Source: Halostagnicola kamekurae
GTDB taxonomy: Archaea > Halobacteriota > Halobacteria > Halobacteriales > Natrialbaceae
Length of the DNA: 64,000 nucleotides
Assembly (NCBI RefSeq): GCF_900116205.1
Contig: NZ_FOZS01000001.1
Location: 806,001-870,000 of the forward strand
Reading direction: 5' to 3'
Shown here in pieces: positions 8,878-18,062 of this stretch (the first letter of the stretch is position 1; each line of letters begins with the position of its first letter). A model generated the notes under the pieces. The model did no database searches, had not been told where the DNA came from, and was given only the letters and a program-made list of their open reading frames with translations. Made by a program: the position numbers and the translations under genes.

Positions 8878-9072
8878 ATGAGTCAACTCGTAGAGCGCTT
8901 CGACGACGAACGGACCGATCGAGAACCCGTCGCCGACGCCGATCGCCCGCGGATCGACGTCAGCGATCTGCAGGCCAAAGGCGTCGAGGAGTTCGTCCGA
9001 ACGAACGTCGGCACGGACCGCGTCTCGCTCGAGCACCGCGGCTCGCACACCTACCTCCTTCTCGAGGAGTGA
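8878..9072 (+). CDS. Small conserved haloarchaeal protein
   Basis: A 64-residue acidic protein, unrecognised. It has an N-terminal Asp/Glu/Arg-rich half and a C-terminal half patterned as helix-strand-strand (GVEEFVRTNVG, RVSLEHRGSHTYLLLEE). ATG 8878 follows the typical haloarchaeal spacing after an AT-poor region. Its amino-acid bias and the 74-nt gap to the next plus-strand gene support real coding. Confidence 0.65.
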   Translation: MSQLVERFDDERTDREPVADADRPRIDVSDLQAKGVEEFVRTNVGTDRVSLEHRGSHTYLLLEE

Positions 9073-9146
9073 GTCTGCCCCCGTGATGGGGGATTCGACG
9101 CGCTCGTGGAGAAAGGCACTTCCGAACGCATCCCGTCCGCTCGAGC

Positions 9147-9680
9147 GTGAGCACCGACACGCCGAGCGACCGCGGAGCCGGGCCGCGCCGAATCGAGGTC
9201 TACGAGGGGCGCGAGGCCGTCGTCGAGTTCGACCCCGACCTCACGTTCGAGTGCGTCGACGACTGCACCTGGTGTTGCCATCACGGCGTCTTGCTATACG
9301 ATCGGGATCTGATCGAACTCGCCGCCCGCGCGAACCTCGCGGAGACGACCACCGACTTCCGCGGCGAGAAGTTCGTCACTCGAGAGCCCAAAGACCGCGA
9401 GGCACACGTCGACGAGGACGGCAACGCCTGTGCGTTCCTGCGCGAGGACGGGCTCTGCTCGCTACATCTCGAGGAGGACTGGAAACCGACCCGGTGTTCG
9501 GTGTTTCCACTCGGCGTCTGGCTCGAAGAGGGCGACCTGCACGTCGATATCCGGGACTCGGCACACGACCACTGCGACGGGCTGAACGTCAGCGATCGCC
9601 GCGTCATCGAGAACCTCGAGGCGTTCCTCCCGGAAGTGCTGTGGGACCTCGAGAACCCGGATTCCGAACGAGTCCTGTGA
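9147..9680 (+). CDS. YkgJ family cysteine-cluster protein
   Basis: A 177-residue protein of the YkgJ-type Zn/Fe-chelating cluster family (also called CxxCxxCC). The cluster CVDDCTWCC is at residues about 31-39, with further cysteines at CAFL, CSLH, CSVF and DHC; the pattern CxxCxxCC...C...C...C is typical. The RCSVFPLGVW segment is the family's second signature. A metal cluster, probably Fe-S or Zn, is expected; no substrate is known. Start is a GTG at 9147, placing the conserved core at its usual distance. Alone in its transcription unit by spacing. Confidence 0.85.
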   Translation: MSTDTPSDRGAGPRRIEVYEGREAVVEFDPDLTFECVDDCTWCCHHGVLLYDRDLIELAARANLAETTTDFRGEKFVTREPKDREAHVDEDGNACAFLREDGLCSLHLEEDWKPTRCSVFPLGVWLEEGDLHVDIRDSAHDHCDGLNVSDRRVIENLEAFLPEVLWDLENPDSERVL

Positions 9681-9760
9681 GCGCACGGCAGGTACTGTTT
9701 GCGGGGCTCGCGTAAACGGTCACAACATACTTGCCACCGCCCGTCGTGGGTGGGCCTGTC

Positions 9761-10873
9761 ATGCAAATCGATGCAGCCGTGGTCGAACAGGAAGGGGGAG
9801 CGTTCGAGATCGAGAGCGTCGAACTCGAGGAGCCACAGGATAACGAAGTGCGGGTGCGGATCGTCGGGGCCGGCGTCTGTCACACGGATCTGATCGTCCG
9901 CGATCAGTTGTATCCGACGCCGCTGCCTGCGGTGCTCGGACACGAGGGGTCAGGCGTCGTCGAGTCCGTCGGCGACGCGGTTTCGTCGGTCGAACCCGGC
10001 GACCGAGTCGTCCTGAGTTTCGACTACGACGAAGCGTGTCCGAGTTGTCGCGCCGGCCAACCGGCCTACTGCGAGGACTTCTTCGCGCACAACTTCGGGG
10101 GCGAACGTCCGGAGGACGGAACGTCGCCGCTCTCTCGAGACGGCGAGTCGATCAGCGGCCGGTTCTTCGGCCAGTCGTCGTTCGCGACCCACGCGATCGC
10201 GACCGAACGGAACGTCGTCCCCGTCGACGACGACGTCCCACTGGAACTGCTCGGACCGCTCGGCTGTGGCATCCAGACGGGCGCCGGCGCGGTCATCAAC
10301 TCGCTGGCCCCGAAGACCGGTTCCTCGATCGCGATTTTCGGCGCGGGATCGGTCGGCCTCTCGGCGGTGATGGCCGCCGACATCGAGGGCTGTACGGACA
10401 TCATCTCGGTCGAGTTGAAGGACAACCGCCGCGAACTCGCCGCGGATCTCGGCGCGACCGAAACCGTCGATCCGGCCGCGGTCGACGACGCCGTAGAGCA
10501 CGTCCGGGAGCTGACCGGCGGCGGGGTCGACTACGCCCTCGAGACGACGGGCGTTCCCGAGGTCGCCGAACAATCAATCGACTCGCTCACGCAGCGCGGT
10601 ACTGTCGGGATCGTCGGCGCGCCCGCGCTCGGCACCGAGGCGAGTTTCGACGTCAACGACCTGATTCTGAACGGGCGATCGATCACCGGGATCGTCGAGG
10701 GTGATTCCAACCCGAAGGAGTTCATTCCGGTTCTCGTCGAACTCCACCGGCAGGGGAAGTTCCCGTTCGACGAACTCGTCACCTACTACGACTTCGACGA
10801 GATCGAGCAGGCGGTCGAAGATTCGGAGAACGGGCGAACGATCAAGCCCGTCCTCAAGGTCAGCGAACCCTGA
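9761..10873 (+). CDS. Zinc-type alcohol dehydrogenase (MDR family)
   Basis: A medium-chain NAD(P)-dependent dehydrogenase of 370 residues resembling aryl-alcohol or class III-like enzymes. Catalytic zinc ligands C40, H61/E62 (GHE) and C169 are present, and the Rossmann motif GAGSVG lies near residue 195. The structural-zinc lobe is reduced: C93, C96 and C104 are seen, but the usual third cysteine is missing because the lobe is three residues shorter than CxxCxxCx7C. Substrate unknown; oxidation of a primary or aromatic alcohol is likely. ATG 9761 is chosen over an upstream TTG. It sits alone before eif1A. Confidence 0.9.
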   Translation: MQIDAAVVEQEGGAFEIESVELEEPQDNEVRVRIVGAGVCHTDLIVRDQLYPTPLPAVLGHEGSGVVESVGDAVSSVEPGDRVVLSFDYDEACPSCRAGQPAYCEDFFAHNFGGERPEDGTSPLSRDGESISGRFFGQSSFATHAIATERNVVPVDDDVPLELLGPLGCGIQTGAGAVINSLAPKTGSSIAIFGAGSVGLSAVMAADIEGCTDIISVELKDNRRELAADLGATETVDPAAVDDAVEHVRELTGGGVDYALETTGVPEVAEQSIDSLTQRGTVGIVGAPALGTEASFDVNDLILNGRSITGIVEGDSNPKEFIPVLVELHRQGKFPFDELVTYYDFDEIEQAVEDSENGRTIKPVLKVSEP

Positions 10874-10995
10874 GAGCCCGCTTTCGTCTCTCGTCGCCGT
10901 GGCGTTTCGGACTGGGAGTCTCGCCGACGCTTTGGTGAGTGTCACGATACCGTGCGACTCAAATGATTTAACCGTCGGGCGATACAATTACCGTT

Positions 10996-11280
10996 GTGAC
11001 TGAAGACACAGGGCGGCGGAACCTTCGCATGCCCAACAACGATGAGGTGTTCGCAGTTGTTACCGAACATCTCGGTGGTAACCACGTCCGGCTTCGCTGC
11101 CAGGACGGTGAAGAGCGCCTCGGTCGAATCCCCGGCCGCATGAAATATCGAACCTGGATCAACGAGGACGATATCGTCGTTGCAGAGCCGTGGGACTGGC
11201 AAGACGAGAAGGCGACCATCGAATGGCGCTACTCCGGGCAGGACGCAGACCAACTGCGACGCGAAGGACACATCGACTGA
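10996..11280 (+). CDS. eif1A: Translation initiation factor aIF1A
   Basis: Binds the 30S A-site and promotes initiator-tRNA and mRNA scanning or selection. The 94-residue protein is a typical OB-fold IF1[26 protein letters not shown], the [17 protein letters not shown] block, and the [14 protein letters not shown] strand. The GTG start at 10996 follows an AT-rich TATA-like stretch around 10965-10990, so the mRNA is probably leaderless or nearly so. Full length, single gene. Confidence 0.95.
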   Translation: MTEDTGRRNLRMPNNDEVFAVVTEHLGGNHVRLRCQDGEERLGRIPGRMKYRTWINEDDIVVAEPWDWQDEKATIEWRYSGQDADQLRREGHID

Positions 11281-11741
11281 TCGACTTTTATCGCCGCGGG
11301 TAAACGCGGTGTCGACTTCTAGCTGCGAAAGGCAGCGTTGAGTACAGTACAGATCCGTTCGGACGGGTAGTAGCGCTTCATCGTTTCGACCTACCATGCG
11401 TGACATACTCTCCCATACTTTTATGGGGCTCCGACGACAAGCCACAAGTACCGCCGGTCGATAGCAAGTCCGGTGCCAGACTGTGCGCGCGTACCGCACT
11501 CGAACGAACCGCGACGGATCGCGCATCCTCGTGTGGGAGAACGACGCGGCGAGGACCTGAGTCTCATATTCGCGCGATCTGTTTTCCGATTTCTTCGCCG
11601 ATCACCTCGAACCACGGCCCGCTCGGACTGCCAGTCGCTCGAGCGACACGCCTCGGTCTGTCTCGACGGGCTTCGTTCTGTCACGAAAGCCTACCTATGT
11701 GTGACCCACGCTTATGATCCAGTCCCTACTATCGGGACACA
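11281..11741. other. Intergenic region before the carotenoid cluster
   Basis: About 460 bases without a convincing gene. CTTTTATGG around 11417-11425 resembles a TATA element not followed by a good start codon, so a short RNA from about 11448 is possible but unsupported otherwise. The region ends in the crtD promoter. Confidence 0.35.
11709..11717 (+). promoter_or_regulatory. Putative crtD promoter TATA element
   Basis: CGCTTATGA is centred about 29 nt upstream of ATG 11742, which fits a leaderless transcript starting at or near the start codon. A short TCCC/GGGA dyad lies between them. Confidence 0.45.
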
Positions 11742-13256
11742 ATGAACTCGTTGGCGGGTGAGTCGGTGGTCGTGGTCGGGGCCGGCGTCGGCGGACTCTC
11801 GACGGCCTGCTATCTCGCGGATGCGGGGGCGGACGTTCGCGTCGTAGAGAAGAACGAACAGCTCGGCGGCCGGGCATCCGTTCTCGAGGAGGACGGCTTT
11901 CGGTTCGACATGGGACCGTCGTGGTACCTGATGCCCGACGTTTTCGAGCGCTTTTTCGGCCAGTTCGACCGCGCGCCGACGGACTACTACGACCTCACCC
12001 ACCTCGATCCGCACTATCGAATCTTCTTCAAAGACGGCGACGAGGTCGACATCACCCCCGATCTCGCGGAGACGAAATCCCTCTTCGAATCCTACGAGGA
12101 CGGAGCCGGCGAGGCGTTAGAACGGTATCTCGAGAAATCACGAGAAAACTACGAGGTCGGCATGGAACACTTCGTCTACGAGGACCGACCGCGCCTGCGG
12201 GACTACCTCGACCTCGACGTCGCCCGGCAGGCTCGCGGGCTCTCCTTGCTCGGGACGATGCAGGGCCACGTCGAGAAGTACTTCGATCACCCGAAGCTCC
12301 AGCAGATCATGCAGTACACGCTGGTCTTTCTCGGCGGGTCACCGAACAACACGCCGGCGCTGTACAACCTCATGAGCCACGTCGATTTCAACCTCGGCGT
12401 CTGGTACCCCGAGGACGGACTCGGCGGCGTTATGGACGCGTTCGTCGAACTCGGTCGAGAGCTCGGCGTCACCTACGAAACGAATCAGCCGGTCACGGCG
12501 ATCAAGGGCAGAGCGGGCGCGTTTCTGGTCGAAACCGATCCCCACGGTGGGACGGACTCGTCCGCGCGTCCCGGCGCGTTCGAGGCCGACATCGTGGTCA
12601 GCAACGCGGATTACGCACACACCGAGCAGGACCTGCTCGCGCCCGACCAGCGCGGCTACGACGCGGACTACTGGGAGTCGCGGACGTACGCCCCCTCGGC
12701 GTTCTTGCTCTATCTCGGCGTCGAGGGCGAGATCGAGGAACTCGCTCACCACACGCTCGTCCTGCCGACGAACTGGGAGCAACACTTCGAGCAGATATTC
12801 GAAGAGCCGGCCTGGCCGGACAACCCGGCCTACTACTGCTGTGTGCCCTCGAAAACCGACGACGACGTCGCTCCCGACGGCCACAGCGCCCTGTTCGTCC
12901 TCGTGCCAATCGCGCCCGGCCTCGAGGACACGTCCGAACGCCGGGATCGGTACCGAGAGCAGGTGCTCGAGGACATCGCCGCGAACACCGGCGAGGAACT
13001 GCGCGACCGCATCGTCCTCGAGAAACGCTTCAGCGTGGAAGACTTCGCCGACAGGTACAACAGCTTCCGGGGGACGGCGCTCGGAATGGCCCACACGCTT
13101 CGCCAGACGGCGCTGTTCCGGCCGCCCCATCGCTCGAAGGCGGTCGACGGGCTCTACTTCACCGGCTCGTACACCACGCCCGGCATCGGCGTCCCGATGT
13201 GTCTCATCAGCGGCGAACTCACGGCCGACGCGGTGCTCGAAGACTACGCCGGGTGA
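11742..13256 (+). CDS. crtD: Carotenoid desaturase, CrtI/CrtD family (bacterioruberin pathway)
   Basis: A 504-residue FAD-dependent carotenoid desaturase. The N-terminal Rossmann motif VVGAGVGGLSTACYLA and the GGRAS substrate-site motif, and the C-terminal TGSYTTPGIGVPMCL signature, are those of CrtI-type enzymes. In haloarchaea this gene heads the crtD-lyeJ-cruF set, where it introduces the 3,4 double bonds during bacterioruberin synthesis; a phytoene desaturase role cannot be excluded from sequence. It is followed 4 nt later by lyeJ and then an overlapping cruF, so the three are almost certainly one operon. Confidence 0.88.
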   Translation: MNSLAGESVVVVGAGVGGLSTACYLADAGADVRVVEKNEQLGGRASVLEEDGFRFDMGPSWYLMPDVFERFFGQFDRAPTDYYDLTHLDPHYRIFFKDGDEVDITPDLAETKSLFESYEDGAGEALERYLEKSRENYEVGMEHFVYEDRPRLRDYLDLDVARQARGLSLLGTMQGHVEKYFDHPKLQQIMQYTLVFLGGSPNNTPALYNLMSHVDFNLGVWYPEDGLGGVMDAFVELGRELGVTYETNQPVTAIKGRAGAFLVETDPHGGTDSSARPGAFEADIVVSNADYAHTEQDLLAPDQRGYDADYWESRTYAPSAFLLYLGVEGEIEELAHHTLVLPTNWEQHFEQIFEEPAWPDNPAYYCCVPSKTDDDVAPDGHSALFVLVPIAPGLEDTSERRDRYREQVLEDIAANTGEELRDRIVLEKRFSVEDFADRYNSFRGTALGMAHTLRQTALFRPPHRSKAVDGLYFTGSYTTPGIGVPMCLISGELTADAVLEDYAG

Positions 13257-13260
13257 GTCT

Positions 13261-14166
13261 ATGACCGACGACGAACCGAGCGGGCACGGTGGAACGGTCC
13301 GGTCCGAGGGAGCCGACGACGCGAGCACGCTCGAGGGCGCGCTTCGATACCTGCTGGTGCTCTCGCGGCCGCGGTTCTGGCTGTATCTCGCGGGACCGGT
13401 GCTCGTGGGCGCGGCCTACGCCGCGGAGTCGGTCGGCAGCCTCCTCTCGCCGCCGGTTCTCGCGCTGTTCGCGTACTTTCTGGTTCCCGCGAACGTCTTT
13501 CTGTACGGGATCAACGACGTCTACGACCGGGAGATCGACGCGGCGAACCCGAAAAAATCGGGCCGAGAAACGCGCTACGAGGGCCAGCGGATCGTCGCGC
13601 CGGCGGTCGTCGCGTGCGCGCTCATTCCGATCTTCTTCGTCGCGCTGGTGCCGTCGGCGGCGTGGCCGTGGCTCGCGCTGTTTCTCTTCCTCGGGGCCGC
13701 CTACAGCGCGCCGCCGCTTCGGTTCAAGACCGCGCCGTTTCTCGACTCGCTGTCGAACGGGCTCTACATCGCCCCCGCGGGAGCGGCCTACGCGGCCGTC
13801 GCCGGGACGCACCCTCCCGCGATCGCCGTCCTCGGCGGCTGGCTGTGGGCGATGGGCATGCACACGTTTTCGGCGATTCCCGACATCGAGCCCGACAGAA
13901 CGACCGGCATCCGAACGACCGCGACGGTGCTCGGCGAGAGACGAACCTACGCGTACTGCGGCGTCTGCTGGCTGCTCGCCGCCGTCGCCTTCGGCGCTCT
14001 CGAGTACCGACTCGGCGCGCTCATGCTCGTCTACCCGACGTTTCTCGCGGCCGTCGCGACCGCCAGCGTCGACGTCGATCGCGCCTACTGGTGGTTTCCC
14101 GCGATCAACACCGCCGTCGGCGCGATTCTGACTATGGGCGGCCTCTGGAGGCTGGTGTATGTCTGA
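13261..14166 (+). CDS. lyeJ: Lycopene elongase/hydratase, UbiA-type prenyltransferase
   Basis: A membrane prenyltransferase of 301 residues that adds C5 isoprene units to both ends of lycopene to build the C50 skeleton. It has the two UbiA Asp motifs, NDVYDREID near residue 81-89 and DIEPDRTTGIRTT near 208, and about eight hydrophobic helices. The order after crtD and the 8-nt overlap with cruF match the characterised haloarchaeal bacterioruberin operon. The first 25 residues are an acidic cytoplasmic extension. Start ATG 13261, 4 nt after the crtD stop, suggests translational coupling. Confidence 0.9.
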   Translation: MTDDEPSGHGGTVRSEGADDASTLEGALRYLLVLSRPRFWLYLAGPVLVGAAYAAESVGSLLSPPVLALFAYFLVPANVFLYGINDVYDREIDAANPKKSGRETRYEGQRIVAPAVVACALIPIFFVALVPSAAWPWLALFLFLGAAYSAPPLRFKTAPFLDSLSNGLYIAPAGAAYAAVAGTHPPAIAVLGGWLWAMGMHTFSAIPDIEPDRTTGIRTTATVLGERRTYAYCGVCWLLAAVAFGALEYRLGALMLVYPTFLAAVATASVDVDRAYWWFPAINTAVGAILTMGGLWRLVYV

Positions 14167-15085
14167 GCGGGAACGTGGCGGTGACGGCTCGGACGCCCCG
14201 TCCGAGTCGCGGCGATCCGCGGATACCTCGAGCGCCCGGGGAACGCGATCGACCGTCCAGCGACGGCTCGAGGCGCTCGTTCGGGAGCACCGATTCACGA
14301 TCGCGGTCGTCTTTCCACTGGTCGGCGCGACGACGTTGCTCGCGAGCGACGCGGGCGTGCTCCCGGGGCCGCTTGCGTACAACCCGCTGTTTTTGCTCTT
14401 CGGGACGGCGGTCATGCGGTCGCCGCTCGTGGTCGGCTTGCTTCCGACGGTCGATCGGCGGGCGCTCTCCGGACTCGCGGCCTTGACGCTCTACACGTAC
14501 GCCATCGAGACTGTCGGGGTTCGAACCGACTGGCCCTACGGGGCCTTCGAGTACTCGATCCAGCTCGGGCCGATGCTCTTCGGCGAGGTCCCGCTGGCCC
14601 TGCCGCTTTTCTTCGTGCCGCTCGTGCTCAACGCGTACCTGCTGACGCTGTCGGCGCTCGAGAGGGCCTCGAACGTCGCGTTGATTCGCCTGCCCGTCGC
14701 GATCCTCGCAGTCGTCGCCGTCGACCTCGTGCTCGATCCCGGTGCGGTTTCGATCGGCTTCTGGACCTACGATCCCGCGGGTACCTACTACGGCGTCCCC
14801 GCCTCGAACTACCTCGGCTGGCTCCTCTCGGGTACCGTCGCGGTCATCCTCGTCGACCTCGCGTTCGATCGCTCGGCGCTGCGGGCTCGCGTCGACGACT
14901 GCGAGTTCGTCCTCGACGACCTCGTCAGCTTCACGGTGCTGTGGGGGGCGATCAACGTCATCTACGGAAACTGGCTCGCCGCGGGCGTCGCGCTCCTGTT
15001 CTGCGCCGGACTGTTTCGGACGGATCGGTACGACTTGGGGACGATCACGTCGGCGCTATCACGACGGTGGGAAAACGCGTTCTGA
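14159..15085 (+). CDS. cruF: Bisanhydrobacterioruberin hydratase CruF
   Basis: A polytopic membrane protein of 308 residues in the carotenoid-biosynthesis (COG2324/DUF422) family; in haloarchaea CruF hydrates the terminal double bonds of bisanhydrobacterioruberin to give bacterioruberin. About seven to eight hydrophobic helices are seen; GVRTDWPYGAFEYS and WTYDPAGTYYGVP are conserved loop motifs. The first 40 residues are Ser/Arg/Asp rich. It overlaps lyeJ by 8 nt (ATG inside the preceding gene's last codons) and ends 6 nt from the convergent crtB stop. Confidence 0.9.
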   Translation: MSERERGGDGSDAPSESRRSADTSSARGTRSTVQRRLEALVREHRFTIAVVFPLVGATTLLASDAGVLPGPLAYNPLFLLFGTAVMRSPLVVGLLPTVDRRALSGLAALTLYTYAIETVGVRTDWPYGAFEYSIQLGPMLFGEVPLALPLFFVPLVLNAYLLTLSALERASNVALIRLPVAILAVVAVDLVLDPGAVSIGFWTYDPAGTYYGVPASNYLGWLLSGTVAVILVDLAFDRSALRARVDDCEFVLDDLVSFTVLWGAINVIYGNWLAAGVALLFCAGLFRTDRYDLGTITSALSRRWENAF

Positions 15086-15091
15086 ACGGAT

Positions 15092-16042
15092 TTACCGGGT
15101 TGGCACGCCCTCTCCGTGACCGGGCCCGCGGCGGCCGGTTTCGCTCGGCGGCACGGCCGAGACGCGCTTGAAGACCGCCTCCGGATCCCGGTTCCAGTGC
15201 CAGTGCCAGCGCGTCTTCGCGAGACACAACAGCTTTCGCGTGGTCGACAGGGACGGCTCCTCGCTCAAGACGTCGTAGTCCTGCGCCCGGATCACGTGAT
15301 GGTGCTCGGCATACAGCACCGCCGCGAGCAAGACCGGCAACTGACAGTCGTTCGGCAAGTATCTGATCCCCGCGACGCCCTCGCGATAGAGCCGTTCCGT
15401 TCGTTTGAGTTCCGACTGCATCACCGACGCGAACGAGCCCGAAAACTCGAGGTTCTCCACCGCTCTCTCATCGACGCCGTGTTCGCGCAGGCTCTCGAGC
15501 GGGAGGTAGATCCGATCACGGTCGACGACGTCCTCTCGAACGTCCCGCAGGAAGTTCGTCATCTGGAACGCCTCACCGAGTTTCACCGCGTGCGGCTGAG
15601 CGAGATCCGCTTCGTCGGTTTCCATGATCGCCGTCATCATCACGCCGACGGCGGCTGCCGAACCGCGCATGTACGCCTCGAGATCGGCGTAGGTCTCGTA
15701 GCGGTTCGTTTCGATGTCGGTTTTCATCGCGTCGATGAAGACGTTTATCTCCCGGTCGGCGATGTCGTACCGCTCGCGAAGCTGATCGAACGCCACGAGC
15801 ACGTCGTCTTCCGGGGGCTGTTCGCCGAGGGCCTGCGCTCGGAGCGACTCGAGCCGAGCGGCCTGTTCGGCCGGGGGCGTTCCGTTCGCGTCGTCGACGA
15901 CCTCGTCCGCGATTCGAAAGAACGCGTAGAGGACGTGCGTGGCGTGGCGAACCCGCTCCGGAAGAAACCGCGTCGCGAGGTAAAACGTCTTTCCGGTCCG
16001 TTTCTGAATCGCCTTGCCCGTCTGGATGTGTTCCCGTTGCAT
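15092..16042 (-). CDS. crtB: Phytoene synthase
   Basis: Condenses two geranylgeranyl diphosphates to phytoene, the first committed carotenoid step. The 316-residue protein shows the two Asp-rich Mg-binding motifs, DEVVDD and DVREDVVDRDR, and the squalene/phytoene synthase blocks FYLATRFLP, YAFFRIAD and GEAFQMTNFLRD. ATG 16042 (MQREHIQTG) is preferred; upstream in-frame codons overlap the TATA box at 16111-16119. It converges on cruF with only 6 nt between stops, so the pathway genes sit in two opposed units. Confidence 0.93.
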   Translation of the reverse strand: MQREHIQTGKAIQKRTGKTFYLATRFLPERVRHATHVLYAFFRIADEVVDDANGTPPAEQAARLESLRAQALGEQPPEDDVLVAFDQLRERYDIADREINVFIDAMKTDIETNRYETYADLEAYMRGSAAAVGVMMTAIMETDEADLAQPHAVKLGEAFQMTNFLRDVREDVVDRDRIYLPLESLREHGVDERAVENLEFSGSFASVMQSELKRTERLYREGVAGIRYLPNDCQLPVLLAAVLYAEHHHVIRAQDYDVLSEEPSLSTTRKLLCLAKTRWHWHWNRDPEAVFKRVSAVPPSETGRRGPGHGEGVPTR

Positions 16043-16110
16043 TCTTTCGTTCCTGACCAGTAGCCTTCCGCTCGCTACCCCTCGAGGATGTCTTCCGTAC
16101 GACAGGTGCA

Positions 16111-16119
16111 TATAAAATA
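16111..16119 (-). promoter_or_regulatory. crtB promoter TATA element
   Basis: TATTTTATA on the minus strand, an excellent archaeal TATA box, predicts transcription start near 16088 and a leader of about 45 nt before ATG 16042. It also rules out the longer crtB frame that begins at 16111. Confidence 0.6.
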
Positions 16120-16272
16120 GACACCCCTCACTAGTTGGGTTTCGACGAATTTTCCTCGAGACAGACTGAGAACCGTCCTGACGAGACGGGCTGTTCCGTT
16201 CGTATACTGTTCGAGACGAGCTGTCCTGTCCGTGTGGGCGGCCGGTCAGTCCTCGGACAGTTCGTCGACGAG

Positions 16273-17502
16273 TCAGTCCTCGAGCAGTTCGTCGGCGAGC
16301 ATCGGAACGAACGTCCCGATGTCGGTGACCATGCCGATCGCCTGGGCGCTCCCCCGGTCGAGCAGTTGCGTGACCGTCGCGGGGTTGATATCGACGCAGA
16401 CGGTTTTGGTCGTCGACGGGAGGCAGTTCCCCACCGCGACGGAGTGAAGCAGCGTCGAGAGCATCAATACGAGATCGGCCTCGCGGGCCTGCTCGCGGAT
16501 CGCGTTCTGAGCTTCGATCGCGTCGGTGATCGTGTCCGGGAGCGGCCCGTCGTCGCGGATCGACCCGGCGAGCACGTAGGGAACATCGTTTCTAACACAC
16601 TGGTACATCACACCGCCGTCGACCAGGTCCGCCTCGACGGCCGCCTCGATCCCGCCGACGCGGCCGATCTCGCTGATCGTGTAGATGTGGTGTTTGTGAC
16701 CCTTCCGGGGGTGCTCGAGCGACTCCGTGTCGACGCCCAGTGAGGTCCCGTAGAGGTTGCGCTCTAAGTCGTGGACGGCGAAGCCGTTGCCCGCGCTCAG
16801 GGCGTCGACGTAGCCCGCCCGAACCAGGTCCGCGAGCGCGTCTCGACCGCCGGAGTGGACGATCGCAGGGCCACAGACGACGAGCACGGTGCCGCCCTCG
16901 GCCCGAACCTCGCGCATCTCGTCTGCGATCTCCTCGATCAGCGAGGCGGAGGGGCGCTCGCTCGAGACGCCGCCTTGCATGAAGCCAAAGGAACTGCCCC
17001 CGTTTCGCGGCCGTTCGGGCGGTTCGACCCTGATTCCGGTTTCGCCGGTGACCACGAGATCCCCCTCCTCGACGGCGTTGAGCACTTTCGTGCGCACGAG
17101 GGGGCCGTCGTCGGTCCGCTCGACGACGAGCGCGCAGTCCATCTCGGGGTCTTCGACTTCGACCCACGAGCCGTCGACGCGGACGAACGTCGGGTGGTTC
17201 GTCGTCGAGTAGAAGTCAACTGGAACGACCTCCTCGTCCGGCGCGGCCTCTACCGTCGCGTCCCGAGGATCCGCGACCGTCGCACCGTTTTGATTCAGTT
17301 CGTGCAGGATCGCCCGGAGGTCGTCCGCGGACGCCGCGGAGACGCGCATGCGACAGTACGTTTCGGCGTGTTTGTGTCGACCCACGTCGAACTCCTCGAC
17401 TTCGAACTCCCCGCCGAGATCCATCACGGCGCCGAAACACCGCCCCATCGCTCCCGAGTCGATGATGTGACCCTCGAGCTCGACGGTTCGCGTATTCGTC
17501 AT
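16273..17502 (-). CDS. Archaeal ornithine cyclodeaminase family protein (TIGR00300, LOR/SDH-like)
   Basis: A 409-residue protein of the LOR/SDH-type conserved family (TIGR00300). The N-terminal 100 residues form the LOR/SDH domain (VELEGHIIDSGAMGR; GRHKHAETYCRMRV), and the C-terminal half resembles a Rossmann-like NAD-binding region (TVLVVCGPAIVHSGG, KTVCVDINPATVTQLLDRG). Archaeal members have been assigned as ornithine cyclodeaminases converting ornithine to proline and ammonia; that role is from family knowledge. Start 17502 (MTNTRTVELEG) is preferred; a GTG start ten residues upstream is possible. Monocistronic. Confidence 0.82.
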   Translation of the reverse strand: MTNTRTVELEGHIIDSGAMGRCFGAVMDLGGEFEVEEFDVGRHKHAETYCRMRVSAASADDLRAILHELNQNGATVADPRDATVEAAPDEEVVPVDFYSTTNHPTFVRVDGSWVEVEDPEMDCALVVERTDDGPLVRTKVLNAVEEGDLVVTGETGIRVEPPERPRNGGSSFGFMQGGVSSERPSASLIEEIADEMREVRAEGGTVLVVCGPAIVHSGGRDALADLVRAGYVDALSAGNGFAVHDLERNLYGTSLGVDTESLEHPRKGHKHHIYTISEIGRVGGIEAAVEADLVDGGVMYQCVRNDVPYVLAGSIRDDGPLPDTITDAIEAQNAIREQAREADLVLMLSTLLHSVAVGNCLPSTTKTVCVDINPATVTQLLDRGSAQAIGMVTDIGTFVPMLADELLED

Positions 17503-17600
17503 GCGAGTTCCTTCGCGGTCGACCCCCGTCAAAGTGCGTGTCGTGACGGCAGCAACCAGGTGCGGTGCCCCCCGCGGCTACCGAACGTGGCGCTCCCCAT

Positions 17601-17635
17601 GAGCAGCCGGCGGGGCCTCAAAGCGGCGGCTGCTC
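17601..17635. repeat. 9-bp inverted repeat (hairpin)
   Basis: GAGCAGCCG at 17601-17609 is exactly complementary to CGGCTGCTC at 17627-17635 with a 17-nt GC-rich loop. It lies in the 287-nt gap between the divergent ornithine cyclodeaminase gene and the next small zinc protein. Could be an RNA structure, operator, or relic; no T-run follows on either strand. Confidence 0.5.
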
Positions 17636-17789
17636 GCTTGAGCGTTGCTACCCAGTCCGAAGATCGATATCGCGCCGTGAACTACCGACACCCTCGCGGA
17701 CCGACGACCAACCGGGAACCGATAACGGGGCGTGACTCTCAGTCGGTGGCGTGAAAATTCCTATGGGGGACGATACCGTACGTGAAGGT

Positions 17790-17951
17790 ATGTCCTCGGA
17801 CTCAGGAACGGCAGCTCGCTCGCGGTGTTTGAACTGCGGATTCGAAGCCGAAGGCGGCTCCTCGGAGTGGCGACGGCTCGAGGTGCCGAAGCTCGGGCGG
17901 ATGACCCAGTGTCCCGACTGCGAGAGCACCAACGTCATTACCGGCCGGTAG
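17790..17951 (+). CDS. Small zinc-finger protein
   Basis: A 53-residue protein with two knuckles, CLNC and CPDC, separated by about 24 residues (GFEAEGGSSEWRRLEVPKLGRMTQ), giving a zinc ribbon. Similar short ribbons occur throughout haloarchaea without known function. Start ATG 17790 is used; an in-frame ATG at 17763 would add nine residues and cannot be excluded. Codon use is like the neighbours. Confidence 0.65.
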   Translation: MSSDSGTAARSRCLNCGFEAEGGSSEWRRLEVPKLGRMTQCPDCESTNVITGR

Positions 17952-18062
17952 CCGCTTTCCCGTCGATCGGATCGGTTCCCTCGGGGCTCTCCGGGCGATC
18001 CGCGACCCGAGATATCGAGCCGTCCGGACAGACTCTTAGGGCTCTCGCCCGTAGGGTTACGT